Below, piece after piece: positions 1 to 7,645 of a stretch of 20,294 nucleotides of DNA (position 1 is its first letter; the number at the start of each line of letters is the position of its first letter). Where the stretch lies: positions 1 through 20,294 of the forward strand of contig JAZDIP010000073.1 of assembly GCA_043804925.1 (NCBI GenBank), written 5' to 3'. The stretch is from ChocPot-Mid sp043804925. Its GTDB lineage: Bacteria; Bacteroidota; Ignavibacteria; Kapaibacteriales; UBA2268. The translations under genes were made by a program, and so were the position numbers. The notes beneath the pieces were generated by a model, which had not been told where the DNA came from, ran no database searches, and saw nothing but the letters and a program-made list of their open reading frames with translations.

Positions 1-1
1 A

Positions 2-526
2 CTGTTAAAAGATGATAACCGGTTAATTCAACAAAATTATTTTGCTTATGAAAATGAGTATGGTAGCGGTAATTGGAAACCGTTTACATCCATAACAGGC
101 AATCCTGCATATTCATATCTAAATCATGCCGGAACTATACATGGGTATAATACATTTACACGGGGTTCTTTTGTACCTATGCTACGAATTTATATGAACG
201 GCAGTCATTATCAATGGAAAGAAAAACCAAACGATGTAAAGGATTTTTATGCTGATGAACTTTTTAAAATAACACCAAATCCCGCAAGTGAATATATTGA
301 AATAAACATAGGAGCAGACAGCAGACGGCAGACAGCAGACGGGGAAATGCAAGGCGATATTCACGTTTTCAATATTCTCGGACAATGTGTTTCCAACCTC
401 ACCCTTAACTCCTCTTACACACCCCTTACCCCTCTCGAGAGGGGATTTAGGATTGATGTTTCAGGATTGCCGGAGGGGATGTATTTTGTTAGAATTGCTG
501 ATAAAATCAATAAGTTTATTAAGTGA
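2..526 (+). CDS. C-terminal part of a T9SS-exported protein (5' end outside the window)
   Basis: The frame is open from base 2 to the TGA-free TAA/TAG-type stop ending at 526, so the gene enters from the left; the internal ATG at 179 is not the start. The visible product is about 174 residues. The last ~85 form a T9SS type A sorting domain: an ITPNPASEYIEI strand, then IHVFNILGQCV, then the SGLPEGMYFVRI turn. This predicts export across the outer membrane and removal of the domain by the sorting machinery. The ~90 residues before it contain a GSFVPMLRIYMNGS segment that I could not assign to a family, so the function is unknown. Two loops of the sorting domain are made of repetitive DNA: a heptamer array (314-341) and a palindrome-bearing stretch (399-452). 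Length and catalytic content cannot be judged. Confidence 0.85.
   Translation: MLKDDNRLIQQNYFAYENEYGSGNWKPFTSITGNPAYSYLNHAGTIHGYNTFTRGSFVPMLRIYMNGSHYQWKEKPNDVKDFYADELFKITPNPASEYIEINIGADSRRQTADGEMQGDIHVFNILGQCVSNLTLNSSYTPLTPLERGFRIDVSGLPEGMYFVRIADKINKFIK
314..341. repeat. Four tandem heptamers inside a coding region
   Basis: Four 7-bp units, alternating GCAGACA and GCAGACG, run head to tail in the sorting domain of the first gene. Seven is not a multiple of three, so gain or loss of one unit would shift the frame. The encoded loop is ADSRRQTADG. A related 16-nt segment (13 of 16 matching, reverse complement) occurs between genes at 3933-3948. Confidence 0.8.
399..452. repeat. Palindromic repeat-like insert within a coding region
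   Basis: A C/T-rich stretch ends in a perfect 16-nt palindrome at 429-444 (CCCCTCTC/GAGAGGGG). It encodes a loop containing PLTPLERGF between two strands of the sorting domain. C/T-rich lead-ins with such palindromes are usually intergenic dispersed repeats in this part of the tree, so I read it as a repeat that landed in frame in a tolerant loop. Confidence 0.6.
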
Positions 527-684
527 ATTAGGAAAAAATATCCGGTAAAATATTTCAGGTTTCATTGAATGAAAAAATTTACTTTGTCCTTAAAATCATC
601 ATATTATGTAATTTCCTAAACTCAACAAAATTATTTATGAATTTTTGTAATTGAGTAATAATTCCCTAAATTATATTTAATGAT
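527..684. other. AT-rich spacer, nothing recognised
   Basis: The sequence between the first gene and the transposase remnant has no convincing ORF, repeat or hairpin. Confidence 0.5.
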
Positions 685-1141
685 TTAATAATTATTAATG
701 AAATTTTTCAAGAAATGTGCATTATAATTAAATCCTTTCTTTTCTCTAATATAATTCAATAAATGTTCTTCCGGAATCAGTGGGAGAATATGGAGGTAGA
801 TATAAAAAAAATGTTTTTCGGAATTACTATAACGGAACCGGCGTACCAACTTTCAATATCTGAGCAAAGTAGAATACGATAATGACTATATACCTTAGCC
901 AAATCATCCAAATTATTATTCATTATTTTGGTGTTTGAGATTGATAATACAAATGAATGACTTTCTCCAGTTTCAAAGCACACTGATGCGTAAGCATAAG
1001 TGTATTGGCGGACAATTTGTTTTACTATTTCTGCCCTTATACCTTTTGGTGTCCAGTTTCGACTGAATATATTTGACCTTCCGAATCTACTCTTATCTTC
1101 CAAAATAATTTTACAGTCCGTATATCTTTATTGTCAAACTT
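685..1141 (-). pseudogene. Degenerate IS630-family transposase remnant
   Basis: Read on the minus strand, this stretch resembles the DDE domain of IS630-family transposases. An open segment (1103 to 777) carries LEDKSRFGR, a PKGIR block, RQYTYAYASV, then SDIESWYAGS and VIPKNI, in the family order. It stops at a TGA (777-779). The next frame carries on the homology with IPEEHLLNYIREKKGFN and ends at 685-687. A further frame jump is needed upstream, near 1095-1105, to join DNKDIRTVKLFW. The residues expected for the catalytic triad are still readable: D in LEDKS, D in SDIES, E in PEEH. The N-terminal helix-turn-helix half is missing or unrecognisable, and I found no terminal inverted repeats. 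Two frameshifts and a non-ATG start make this a dead fragment. Confidence 0.75.
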
Positions 1142-1287
1142 TAATTTGGAGGATGCCAGATTTTATTGCTTACAACTTTTAAAGTTCGCATTGAAATGTC
1201 ACTTATTATTTTGCAAAAATTTTCATTTACAAATAAATGGAAAAAATAATTAATCTACTATTCTTATTGTCAGTTTAGTATAAGAAT
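1142..1287. other. AT-rich spacer downstream of the protease
   Basis: No gene or repeat could be supported here. It may hold further eroded insertion-sequence DNA. Confidence 0.4.
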
Positions 1288-3735
1288 CTATTTTACCACA
1301 AAAAACTGCTTAACAACGACATCCTTCCCTGACGAAATCCGAATATAATACATACCACTCGCAAAATTGCTGATATCAATTATCCTGTTTTTACCAAAAT
1401 TTATATTATCATTTTCGTGATAAAATACATTTCCAATTAAATCATAAATTAAAATTTCCGATTCCTTATTAAACACAGTATTGGTATTAATAAAAAGTTT
1501 ATCTGAAGCAGGATTTGGGTAAATATGAAAATTAAAACTATAATATTCCTCAACATCAACGACTCCATTACAGAATATTACAGGTTTGGACGGCACAAAA
1601 TCAACTCCTTTGATTGCAAATAATATTTCCCCGTCATACTTTCTCAAAACAACTGCCGTATCCGTATCCATTCCGGTTCCTTCCCAATCGTATGGAAAGA
1701 AAGTATAGCAGCCCTCAGGCAGGCATAAATCTAAAAAGTATTCCTCACTACTAACAGAACCGGTAACAATTCTATCGTCCTTCCAATTGACAATGTCATA
1801 CGAGAATCTAAAACTATCCTCGTTAGGATAAATCTGTAATGTTGCAAATTCAGGTTGTTCGAGGATATAAAATTCCAATTCAGCTTTATTGTCTTCGGGT
1901 GTATCATCGAATTCGCTGTTGACATAACTTAAAATTTCAACTGAGATAGTGTTTTTTCCCATAATGAGGTTGTTGAATTCAAAATCGACAGGAAAATAAG
2001 AACGTGGCGAAACTGCTTCATCGATTGTTAAATCACTTATTGTACCATTTGAATTTATTCTTAATTTTACGCTATCGGCTTTCAGAGTTCCTACATTATA
2101 AATATAAATGCCCGGGTGTTCATTAAAGGACTCACCCTCACAAATGAACATGCTGTCGGCACCGATGGGATATGATAAAAATATTGTCAAATCATTTTTT
2201 GGTATAAAAGGAATCTCAAAATTTACATATTCATAATAGGAATTTTGTCCATCACCGATCATGTAATCCTCACCATTATAATTTATGTTTATTTGAAAAT
2301 CGAAGTTCCCTTCACCTTGTATAAAAAATTGATAAGAACCATCGGGTAAGCAAACTTCATTATCAAAAGTCTTATTTGAATTGCTGCTGCCATAAGAACC
2401 CAACGCCATTATTGTGTTAGTTTTATAATTGGTCAAGGACCATTCGACATTATCTATGCTGCCTAATTCCAAATGAATTTTAGCTGTGCCCGGAGTTGTA
2501 TATTGAAATGTACCGGATGAAATTGAGTTTGTCAGGGCAACATCATTCCCATTCGGTTTGCTCAAGGTTATTTCATAAAAATAGTTTCCAAATTCAGTCA
2601 AAGAAACACTTGGTAAAGCGACTCGCTTGCTTCCTTTTGGTAGTAGAGGTTGACTTAGATTAACAGTAATACTGTCGGAAATATTTAAATTATCAGGAGA
2701 ATAACCGGCTTTGACTTTTATTTGAAAATTATTAATATTATTTGTCCCGTAATTTCTAATTAATACATCACCGAAATCAAAATTATTACCGCACTTGCTT
2801 ACACGGTTATTAAAATCAGTACTGATAATATCAATTTTATTCAGTTCGGAAGGATTGTCTATTCCAATGCCGGTATTTTCCATTATCCAATCATAGTAAT
2901 AAGGAACGCGTGTAAATACCCCTGGTCTTTTCGGAGCTCCACAATAATATCCCCATGAAGTTACACCTGCTAATGCCCAGTTTCCAGTACTATCTTTTAC
3001 GGCAAGAGGTCCGCCGCTGTCGCCATGACATGCATCTGTTCCGCCTTGCTCGTGTCCGACCGGAAGCATGCTTTCGATTATCCTAATTGCATCAGGATGA
3101 GTTTGTGAATACCAATTATTGGCAGTTGAAATCGAAATTATCGGCACTTCACCAACCTGAAGAACTTCCGATGTTAAATAAGCACGATACTCGATATTTC
3201 CCCAACCTGTTATCGTTGCCATTGTACCCGGGTCAATAGCACCACCGAGTTCTTCCGCAGCTGTCAGCATCCGGATAACTGAAGTTCCCAATTTTGAAGT
3301 ATCTACCGGCATTGCTAATCTTAATAGTGCCAAATCATTTTGAAGTAATGAATCATTGTATAGAGGGTGTACTATACAATCCGAAATTTCTATGACCTGT
3401 CCAATTTCAGGATAGTCATTACGGGTGATGGCAGCAACAATTTTTTGTATTTTCCATGCCTTAGTATCAACGCAATGAGCCGCCGTCAAAATCCAGAATG
3501 GGTCAATTATCGAACCGCCGCACATTTGATAACCCAAATCGCCTTTTTCATCCAAGCTGAACAATGCCACTTGCCAAGGATAATCCTTAATATCTGCATC
3601 TTTACCGTCAACAACATTCAGTTCAGGTTTTTTTTGCTCCTTTTCATTAGCATACAAATTTGAATTATTATAAAAATTTGTTATTAACACGATAGTTAAT
3701 ATAAGCGTAAAGAAACGAATTGTCTTATTTTTCAT
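1288..3735 (-). CDS. T9SS-exported trypsin-like serine protease (S1 family), multidomain
   Basis: A secreted endopeptidase of the chymotrypsin fold. Residues 1-29 are a signal peptide. The S1 domain spans about 41-290, with the triad His87 (TAAHC), Asp134 (NDLALL) and Ser240 (GDSGGP). Asp234, six residues before the serine, predicts cleavage after Arg/Lys. Cys72/Cys88 and Cys236/Cys265 match two family disulfides. The usual IVGG N-terminus appears as VVDG at 41-44 but follows Asn, not Arg/Lys. After the protease come two similar halves: a CARDB-like module (about 300-415) with a CLPDGSY module (462-468), then a second CARDB-like module (about 515-628) with CLPEGCY (671-677). A T9SS sorting domain starts at IYPNPASDK (about 738) and ends the protein. 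The ATG at 3735 leads straight into the signal peptide. No partner gene is adjacent; the yggS-like gene upstream is separated by 241 nt holding a repeat ladder. Confidence 0.93.
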   Translation of the reverse strand: MKNKTIRFFTLILTIVLITNFYNNSNLYANEKEQKKPELNVVDGKDADIKDYPWQVALFSLDEKGDLGYQMCGGSIIDPFWILTAAHCVDTKAWKIQKIVAAITRNDYPEIGQVIEISDCIVHPLYNDSLLQNDLALLRLAMPVDTSKLGTSVIRMLTAAEELGGAIDPGTMATITGWGNIEYRAYLTSEVLQVGEVPIISISTANNWYSQTHPDAIRIIESMLPVGHEQGGTDACHGDSGGPLAVKDSTGNWALAGVTSWGYYCGAPKRPGVFTRVPYYYDWIMENTGIGIDNPSELNKIDIISTDFNNRVSKCGNNFDFGDVLIRNYGTNNINNFQIKVKAGYSPDNLNISDSITVNLSQPLLPKGSKRVALPSVSLTEFGNYFYEITLSKPNGNDVALTNSISSGTFQYTTPGTAKIHLELGSIDNVEWSLTNYKTNTIMALGSYGSSNSNKTFDNEVCLPDGSYQFFIQGEGNFDFQININYNGEDYMIGDGQNSYYEYVNFEIPFIPKNDLTIFLSYPIGADSMFICEGESFNEHPGIYIYNVGTLKADSVKLRINSNGTISDLTIDEAVSPRSYFPVDFEFNNLIMGKNTISVEILSYVNSEFDDTPEDNKAELEFYILEQPEFATLQIYPNEDSFRFSYDIVNWKDDRIVTGSVSSEEYFLDLCLPEGCYTFFPYDWEGTGMDTDTAVVLRKYDGEILFAIKGVDFVPSKPVIFCNGVVDVEEYYSFNFHIYPNPASDKLFINTNTVFNKESEILIYDLIGNVFYHENDNINFGKNRIIDISNFASGMYYIRISSGKDVVVKQFFVVK

Positions 3736-3850
3736 ATCTATATCCCGTAATTGTTAGAGAATACAAACACAAAATAAACATAAAAAAATTTATCATCAAC
3801 TTTTTTCTCTTTGTACTTCTCAATATCCTTAGTGTCTAAGTGGTGAAATA
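3736..3850. other. Upstream region of the serine protease gene
   Basis: AT-rich leader between the repeat ladder and the protease start. I saw no convincing promoter match or structured RNA. Confidence 0.4.
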
Positions 3851-3951
3851 CCGAAAACTGAATGACCGAAATACAGAAAAACCAATTTACTATTAAACTA
3901 ATAAACTAATAAACTATTATACTAAAGTACAGCCGACTGTTGACTGCCGAT
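3851..3951. repeat. Phased octamer/heptamer ladder
   Basis: Cut into 8-mers from 3851, ten consecutive units end in AC (ccgaaaac, tgaatgac, cgaaatac, agaaaaac, caatttac, tattaaac, taataaac, taataaac, tattatac, taaagtac), up to 3930. The pitch then becomes 7 bp: agccgac, tgttgac, tgccgat (to 3951). The units are mostly not copies of one another, but the dinucleotide position is kept. It lies 25 nt beyond the stop codon of the yggS-like gene and would be part of its 3' untranslated region. Confidence 0.8.
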
Positions 3952-3976
3952 AATTCCTTTTTGCTTACTGCAGTTC

Positions 3977-4690
3977 CTATTGTGAGTAGGTTCGTTCACC
4001 AAAAATGGCAGTACCAACACGAATAATGGTTGCACCCTCCTCGATTGCCGCTTCGAAATCATGAGTCATACCCATTGATAAATGCTTAACATTGACTTCG
4101 GGATATTTTTCGTTCATTTGTTCGAGCATGCTCTTGAGGAGACGAAATTCATTCCTGTAGATAAATTCGTTGTCGGAGAAAGAGCCAATGGTCATTAGAC
4201 CTTTAACATTGATATTCTCAATATCTTTTATTGCCCTAAAAATATCACAGGTTTCAACAGGTTCGCAGCCGGACTTGCTTTCCTCTCCTGATGTATTAAC
4301 CTGCAAAAGAATATCAATTGTTCTGTTGTGCTTCTTTGACTGTTTGGAAATTTCTTCGGCAAGATGCACAGAATCAACAGAGTGTATCAGCGATACAAAA
4401 GGAACTATGTACTTTACTTTATTGGTTTGTAAATGTCCGATGTAGTGCCACTCAGGTTGTGTAATATTTTTACTATCGAGTAATTCAACTTTTTCTTTCA
4501 TCTCCTGAACGTAATTCTCACCAAAAACATTTACTTCTGCCGACATTGCATCAATAATAATATCATACGGATGAGTCTTGCTTACCGCTACTATTGTAAT
4601 CTCATCAGGATTTCTGCCACAGGATAAAGCAGTATTGATTACTCTTTCTTTAACGATATTGTAATTTCTTTTAATTTCTTCACTTGTCAT
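3977..4690 (-). CDS. yggS: YggS/PLPBP-family pyridoxal phosphate homeostasis protein
   Basis: A 237-residue protein of the expected full length for the YggS/PROSC family, which binds pyridoxal 5'-phosphate in an alanine-racemase-like barrel and buffers the cofactor in the cytoplasm, without known enzyme activity. Lys38 in VAVSKTHP is the expected Schiff-base lysine. Other family blocks follow in order: FGENYVQE, WHYIGHLQTNK, HSVDS, LLQVNTSGEESKSG, GLMTIG, LSMGMTHDFEAAI and IIRVGTAIFGER. The MGMTHDFE block has His where Ser-x-Asp forms are common, a mild variant. The ATG at 4690 is 4 nt past the stop of the aminopeptidase gene. An AGG overlapping that stop can serve as its ribosome site, so the two are probably co-transcribed and translationally coupled. 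No metabolic link between them is evident. Confidence 0.95.
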   Translation of the reverse strand: MTSEEIKRNYNIVKERVINTALSCGRNPDEITIVAVSKTHPYDIIIDAMSAEVNVFGENYVQEMKEKVELLDSKNITQPEWHYIGHLQTNKVKYIVPFVSLIHSVDSVHLAEEISKQSKKHNRTIDILLQVNTSGEESKSGCEPVETCDIFRAIKDIENINVKGLMTIGSFSDNEFIYRNEFRLLKSMLEQMNEKYPEVNVKHLSMGMTHDFEAAIEEGATIIRVGTAIFGERTYSQ

Positions 4691-4694
4691 AAGT

Positions 4695-6671
4695 TTACCT
4701 CATAATCACAAATTTATCTGACATCAAAATACCATTATAATCAATCAGTACAAAATAATTTCCCATAGAAAAATCCTTTGTATTAATATTATAAATATTA
4801 TTTGCTTTCTGTGTTACGACAGTATCCCTGAAGACAACTTTTCCGGTTTCATTATAAATTTTGATGACAACATTCCCGTTACTTGCCGGAAAAGATAATG
4901 TTAATTTGTCACTTACAGGATTCGGATATAGCTGAAGCACCCCTTTTGCAATTTCCTGTTCAACGGAAACAATGTTCATACTCTTAACTTCCAATAAACT
5001 CCTGACATTCGGACCCCTGTTAATCAAGAGTCTTTTGCATTCAAATCCCAAATCCAATTCATAAGATTTTTGCCTCTCATTTAGCTTAAACATCCTGAAC
5101 TCATATTCACCGGAAGGTTTTTCAAATCCTATTTCTAGTGGGATATTAATATAAACTCCAAAGCTGTCTGGTTGAATCTGTGACAAGTCTAATTTTGCGG
5201 TACCGTCATCCCTGCTTTCAAATGAAATTTGTAATTGAGGCCAACCCTTGCCGTAAATCCATTGGTTAAAAAACCAATCTAAGTCCATTCCCGAAACTTT
5301 TTCACAATAGTACTTCAAAGTATCTGAATTTGCATTTGAATACGTTCTCGCTGACAAATATTCACTCATCGCCAAAAAGAAAATCGAATCACCGAGTTCA
5401 TACCTCAGCATACCGACAACAGCACCACCTTTTTTATAAATAGTCCATGGATAGTTTGACGATGGTGAAGTTCTCGGAAAATCGTAAACCGGGAAAATTC
5501 CTTCTCCTTTGGCACCGCTGGGATTAGATAAATAGAATCCTCTCATATCATCCTGATGATTTAAAAATTCTTCAAATCCAAAAAGTTTTTCGTACCATAT
5601 TGATTCACAAAACGTTGCAAAGCTCTCGTTCAGCCAAGCATCACGAAAATCATAAGGAGTAACCATGTCTCCAAACCATTGATGGGCAAGTTCATGTGCT
5701 CCTGTTTCATTAATAGTATCTTTACTCTTTCCAACGTATTGGTCAATGCAAACCATGGTTTCATGTTCCATTGAGCCACCACTTGAAGGAGTTAAAACGT
5801 AACCGACTTTATCGAAAGGATATTTGCCAAATCTGTTGCTGTAATTTTCAACCATTTGAGGTAATAATTTAAAAGTAGTCCTGACTGCTATTGTATCCGC
5901 AGGTTTGCAGTAAACGACCATCGGCAGGTTTTCATTACCAAAGCTTAAGGGTACCCAATCAGAAACAGCAAATGTATAATTATATGTTGCACAATCGTTG
6001 TTGTGTTCCCATACGTAAATATCAGTACCGTTATCGGGATGAATGACTTCAGTCAGCAAACCATTGGAAGCAACTTCTTTTCCTGCAGGAACAACGAATT
6101 TGAATTTACAAGATGCTTTGTCTGATGGATGGTCATAGCATGGCAGCCAATGTTGAGTTGCACAAACATAATTGTTGTAAAAACCAACACCCATCACAAA
6201 CAGCACATCACTTTTTGATTTAACGCCGCCCCAATTAGAACCTCTTTTATTGTATTCGGTGGTCATGTTCCCGTGATAATAAATTGTAATGGTAGCAGAA
6301 CTTGTACTTAATTGCGGTGGCGGAGTGATTTCAAAATGATATGTAGAATCTTCTTTAGTCCCTATTTCTACTGCATCAACAGGCAGGTTTTGATAAAAAG
6401 CAGAATCAATCGTCAAATCGCGGAGATGAAAATAAAATTTGTTTTCCACGGGGCTTTCAAGCCACTCAACAGATATACGGCAAACTCCTCTCATAGCTGT
6501 TGTGGGATACTGAGTAAAATCAAGTTCAGCATCATAGTGAGTAACATCAAATGGCTGTGGAATATAATTTTCCGGAGCAGAGATTTCTTCAGAAAATAAA
6601 AATCCTCCCTCATTATGATTCAAGAAGATGATAAAAATAATTCCAATAAATATCCGGATAATATTTCTCAT
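4695..6671 (-). CDS. T9SS-exported M1-family zinc aminopeptidase
   Basis: A 658-residue metallo-aminopeptidase that would remove N-terminal residues from peptides outside the cell. An N-terminal hydrophobic stretch (about 4-27) acts as signal peptide. The N-terminal beta domain covers about 40-225. The catalytic domain has the substrate-anchoring GSMEH motif (299-303), the zinc site HELAH (326-330) with the third ligand Glu349 in NES, at the family spacing of 18 residues, and Tyr412 in IYKKGG as likely transition-state stabiliser. The protein then passes into a short beta region, without the long helical ARM-type C-terminal domain of PepN-like enzymes. It finishes with a T9SS sorting domain from LYPNPVSDK (about 577). 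GSMEH replaces the textbook GAMEN, a variant also seen in other M1 enzymes. The ATG at 6671 is divergent from the beta-barrel gene at 6806. The yggS-like gene follows after 4 nt. Confidence 0.93.
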   Translation of the reverse strand: MRNIIRIFIGIIFIIFLNHNEGGFLFSEEISAPENYIPQPFDVTHYDAELDFTQYPTTAMRGVCRISVEWLESPVENKFYFHLRDLTIDSAFYQNLPVDAVEIGTKEDSTYHFEITPPPQLSTSSATITIYYHGNMTTEYNKRGSNWGGVKSKSDVLFVMGVGFYNNYVCATQHWLPCYDHPSDKASCKFKFVVPAGKEVASNGLLTEVIHPDNGTDIYVWEHNNDCATYNYTFAVSDWVPLSFGNENLPMVVYCKPADTIAVRTTFKLLPQMVENYSNRFGKYPFDKVGYVLTPSSGGSMEHETMVCIDQYVGKSKDTINETGAHELAHQWFGDMVTPYDFRDAWLNESFATFCESIWYEKLFGFEEFLNHQDDMRGFYLSNPSGAKGEGIFPVYDFPRTSPSSNYPWTIYKKGGAVVGMLRYELGDSIFFLAMSEYLSARTYSNANSDTLKYYCEKVSGMDLDWFFNQWIYGKGWPQLQISFESRDDGTAKLDLSQIQPDSFGVYINIPLEIGFEKPSGEYEFRMFKLNERQKSYELDLGFECKRLLINRGPNVRSLLEVKSMNIVSVEQEIAKGVLQLYPNPVSDKLTLSFPASNGNVVIKIYNETGKVVFRDTVVTQKANNIYNINTKDFSMGNYFVLIDYNGILMSDKFVIMR

Positions 6672-6805
6672 TTTTATATTAAATATTCAATAAAACATTT
6701 TATAAATTACTAATTTTATCAATAATTAACAATTAATTTACAAAATAATAAATACAATTATATTTCGTTTCAGTAAATTAAATATAATAATTATCTGAGG
6801 TCGCT
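6672..6805. promoter_or_regulatory. Divergent intergenic region (aminopeptidase / outer-membrane protein)
   Basis: These 134 nt separate divergently transcribed genes, so promoters for both should lie here. A TATATTTC near 6760 is one mismatch from the Bacteroidota -7 element TAnnTTTG in the plus direction, but I could not pair it with a TTG at suitable spacing. GAGG at 6797-6800, 5 nt before the ATG at 6806, is a clear ribosome site. Confidence 0.4.
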
Positions 6806-7441
6806 ATGAAAAAGTTTTATAATGTCCTTTTAATTGCATTTTTAATTTGCACTTCAAGTATATTTTCTCAAGTGAAAGTAGGTGTTGGAGTCGGATTTAA
6901 AGTATTTTCTTTTATTAATGTAGCAGATATTATTTATAATACAGGTACTATAGATGGTATTTACTTTCCAATACAATTAGAGAACGGATTAAGATTCGAA
7001 CCGGAATTTGGGATTTATACAATTAAACAAAATACCCCAGACTTTTATTATGATTCTATTATAAACAATGAAGTTTCCTCAAAAACTCTTAGCTATGGTA
7101 TAGGGGCATTTTATAAGATAAAGGTGGATTCAACTTTTGGCTATTATCCGGGTATTCGCGTTGGTGTTATGACATCATATCAAGATGAAAAATATTTTCC
7201 GGAAACTAAAAATTTAGTTAACAATAATACAAAACAACTCACTTATTATCTTGCATTAGTTATTGGGGGAGAGTATTTGTTTTCAAAACATGTTTCACTG
7301 GGTGCGGAACTTCATCTGAATTATACCTCAGTTGGAAAACCAACAACTACACCAAAATCTGAGGAAATTTCTTGGGAACAAACTGAAACAAATTCTTTTA
7401 GAAATACCGGAATAATATTTTTAAGATTTTATTTCAATTGA
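6806..7441 (+). CDS. Small outer-membrane beta-barrel protein, hypothetical
   Basis: A 211-residue protein with a Sec signal peptide: MKK, a hydrophobic core to about residue 18, and likely cleavage near SIFSQ at 18-22. The rest alternates polar and aromatic/hydrophobic residues in strands such as VKVGVGVGFKVF, YGIGAFYKI, YYPGIRVGVMTSY, LALVIGGEYLF and VSLGAELHLNY, and it ends in the aromatic strand IIFLRFYFN. This resembles the OmpA-like/PorT-like beta-barrel families of Bacteroidota, about eight strands by eye. No peptidoglycan-binding or plug domain is present, so its role (structural, adhesin or receptor) is not known. The start is well supported by the GAGG ribosome site. It converges with the ASST-like gene ending at 7701. 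Confidence 0.8.
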   Translation: MKKFYNVLLIAFLICTSSIFSQVKVGVGVGFKVFSFINVADIIYNTGTIDGIYFPIQLENGLRFEPEFGIYTIKQNTPDFYYDSIINNEVSSKTLSYGIGAFYKIKVDSTFGYYPGIRVGVMTSYQDEKYFPETKNLVNNNTKQLTYYLALVIGGEYLFSKHVSLGAELHLNYTSVGKPTTTPKSEEISWEQTETNSFRNTGIIFLRFYFN

Positions 7442-7450
7442 TTGAAAAAA

Positions 7451-7482
7451 TTTTTAACAGCGTAGCTGTGAAATCTTTGTAG
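7451..7482 (-). repeat. 13-nt hairpin repeat, copy A (ACAGC-nnn-GCTGT)
   Basis: On the minus strand a CTACAAAGAT lead is followed by a hairpin with 5-bp arms and a 3-nt loop (core 7457-7469) and then TAAAAA. The unit aligns without gaps over 32 nt to copy C at 7614-7645. It starts 9 nt past the stop of the beta-barrel gene. Confidence 0.75.
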
Positions 7483-7506
7483 AAAACATCAATCATTAAC
7501 GGTTTG

Positions 7507-7521
7507 AACAGCGTAGCTGTG
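7507..7521 (-). repeat. 13-nt hairpin repeat, copy B
   Basis: The core (7508-7520) is identical to the hairpin of copy A, with T/A-rich flanks that match copy A only partly. Confidence 0.6.
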
Positions 7522-7531
7522 GCAATTTTAT

Positions 7532-7566
7532 ATAATTGTAATTCGTAATTGTTAATTCGTAATTGA
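7532..7566. repeat. Heptamer ladder
   Basis: Five consecutive 7-bp units: ataattg, taattcg, taattgt, taattcg, taattga. It lies between hairpin copies in the convergent spacer. Confidence 0.7.
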
Positions 7567-7576
7567 ATCCGGTGTC

Positions 7577-7589
7577 GCCACGACGTGGC
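7577..7589. repeat. 13-nt hairpin (GCCAC-GAC-GTGGC)
   Basis: A perfect 5-3-5 inverted repeat (six pairs if the loop is read as one base). Its flanks do not match those of copies A and C, so family membership rests on architecture and location. Confidence 0.5.
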
Positions 7590-7613
7590 TCTGAGCGTTG
7601 TTTGTTGTCTTTG

Positions 7614-7645
7614 CTACAAAGATAACACCACTCCGTGGTTAAAAA
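7614..7645 (+). repeat. 13-nt hairpin repeat, copy C (ACCAC-TCC-GTGGT)
   Basis: Same lead CTACAAAGAT and tail TAAAAA as copy A, in the opposite orientation. The hairpin core is 7627-7639. Two of the five stem pairs differ from copy A and both are compensated on the other arm. Confidence 0.75.

Noticed and set aside
179..526. Complete small gene starting at the ATG at 179
   Set aside because: The same frame is open upstream to base 2 with protein-like composition, so the ATG is internal to a truncated larger gene.
777..1103. Intact 108-residue hypothetical gene on the minus strand
   Set aside because: It starts at TTG and matches only the middle of an IS630 transposase; the homology continues in other frames on both sides, so it is a pseudogene piece.
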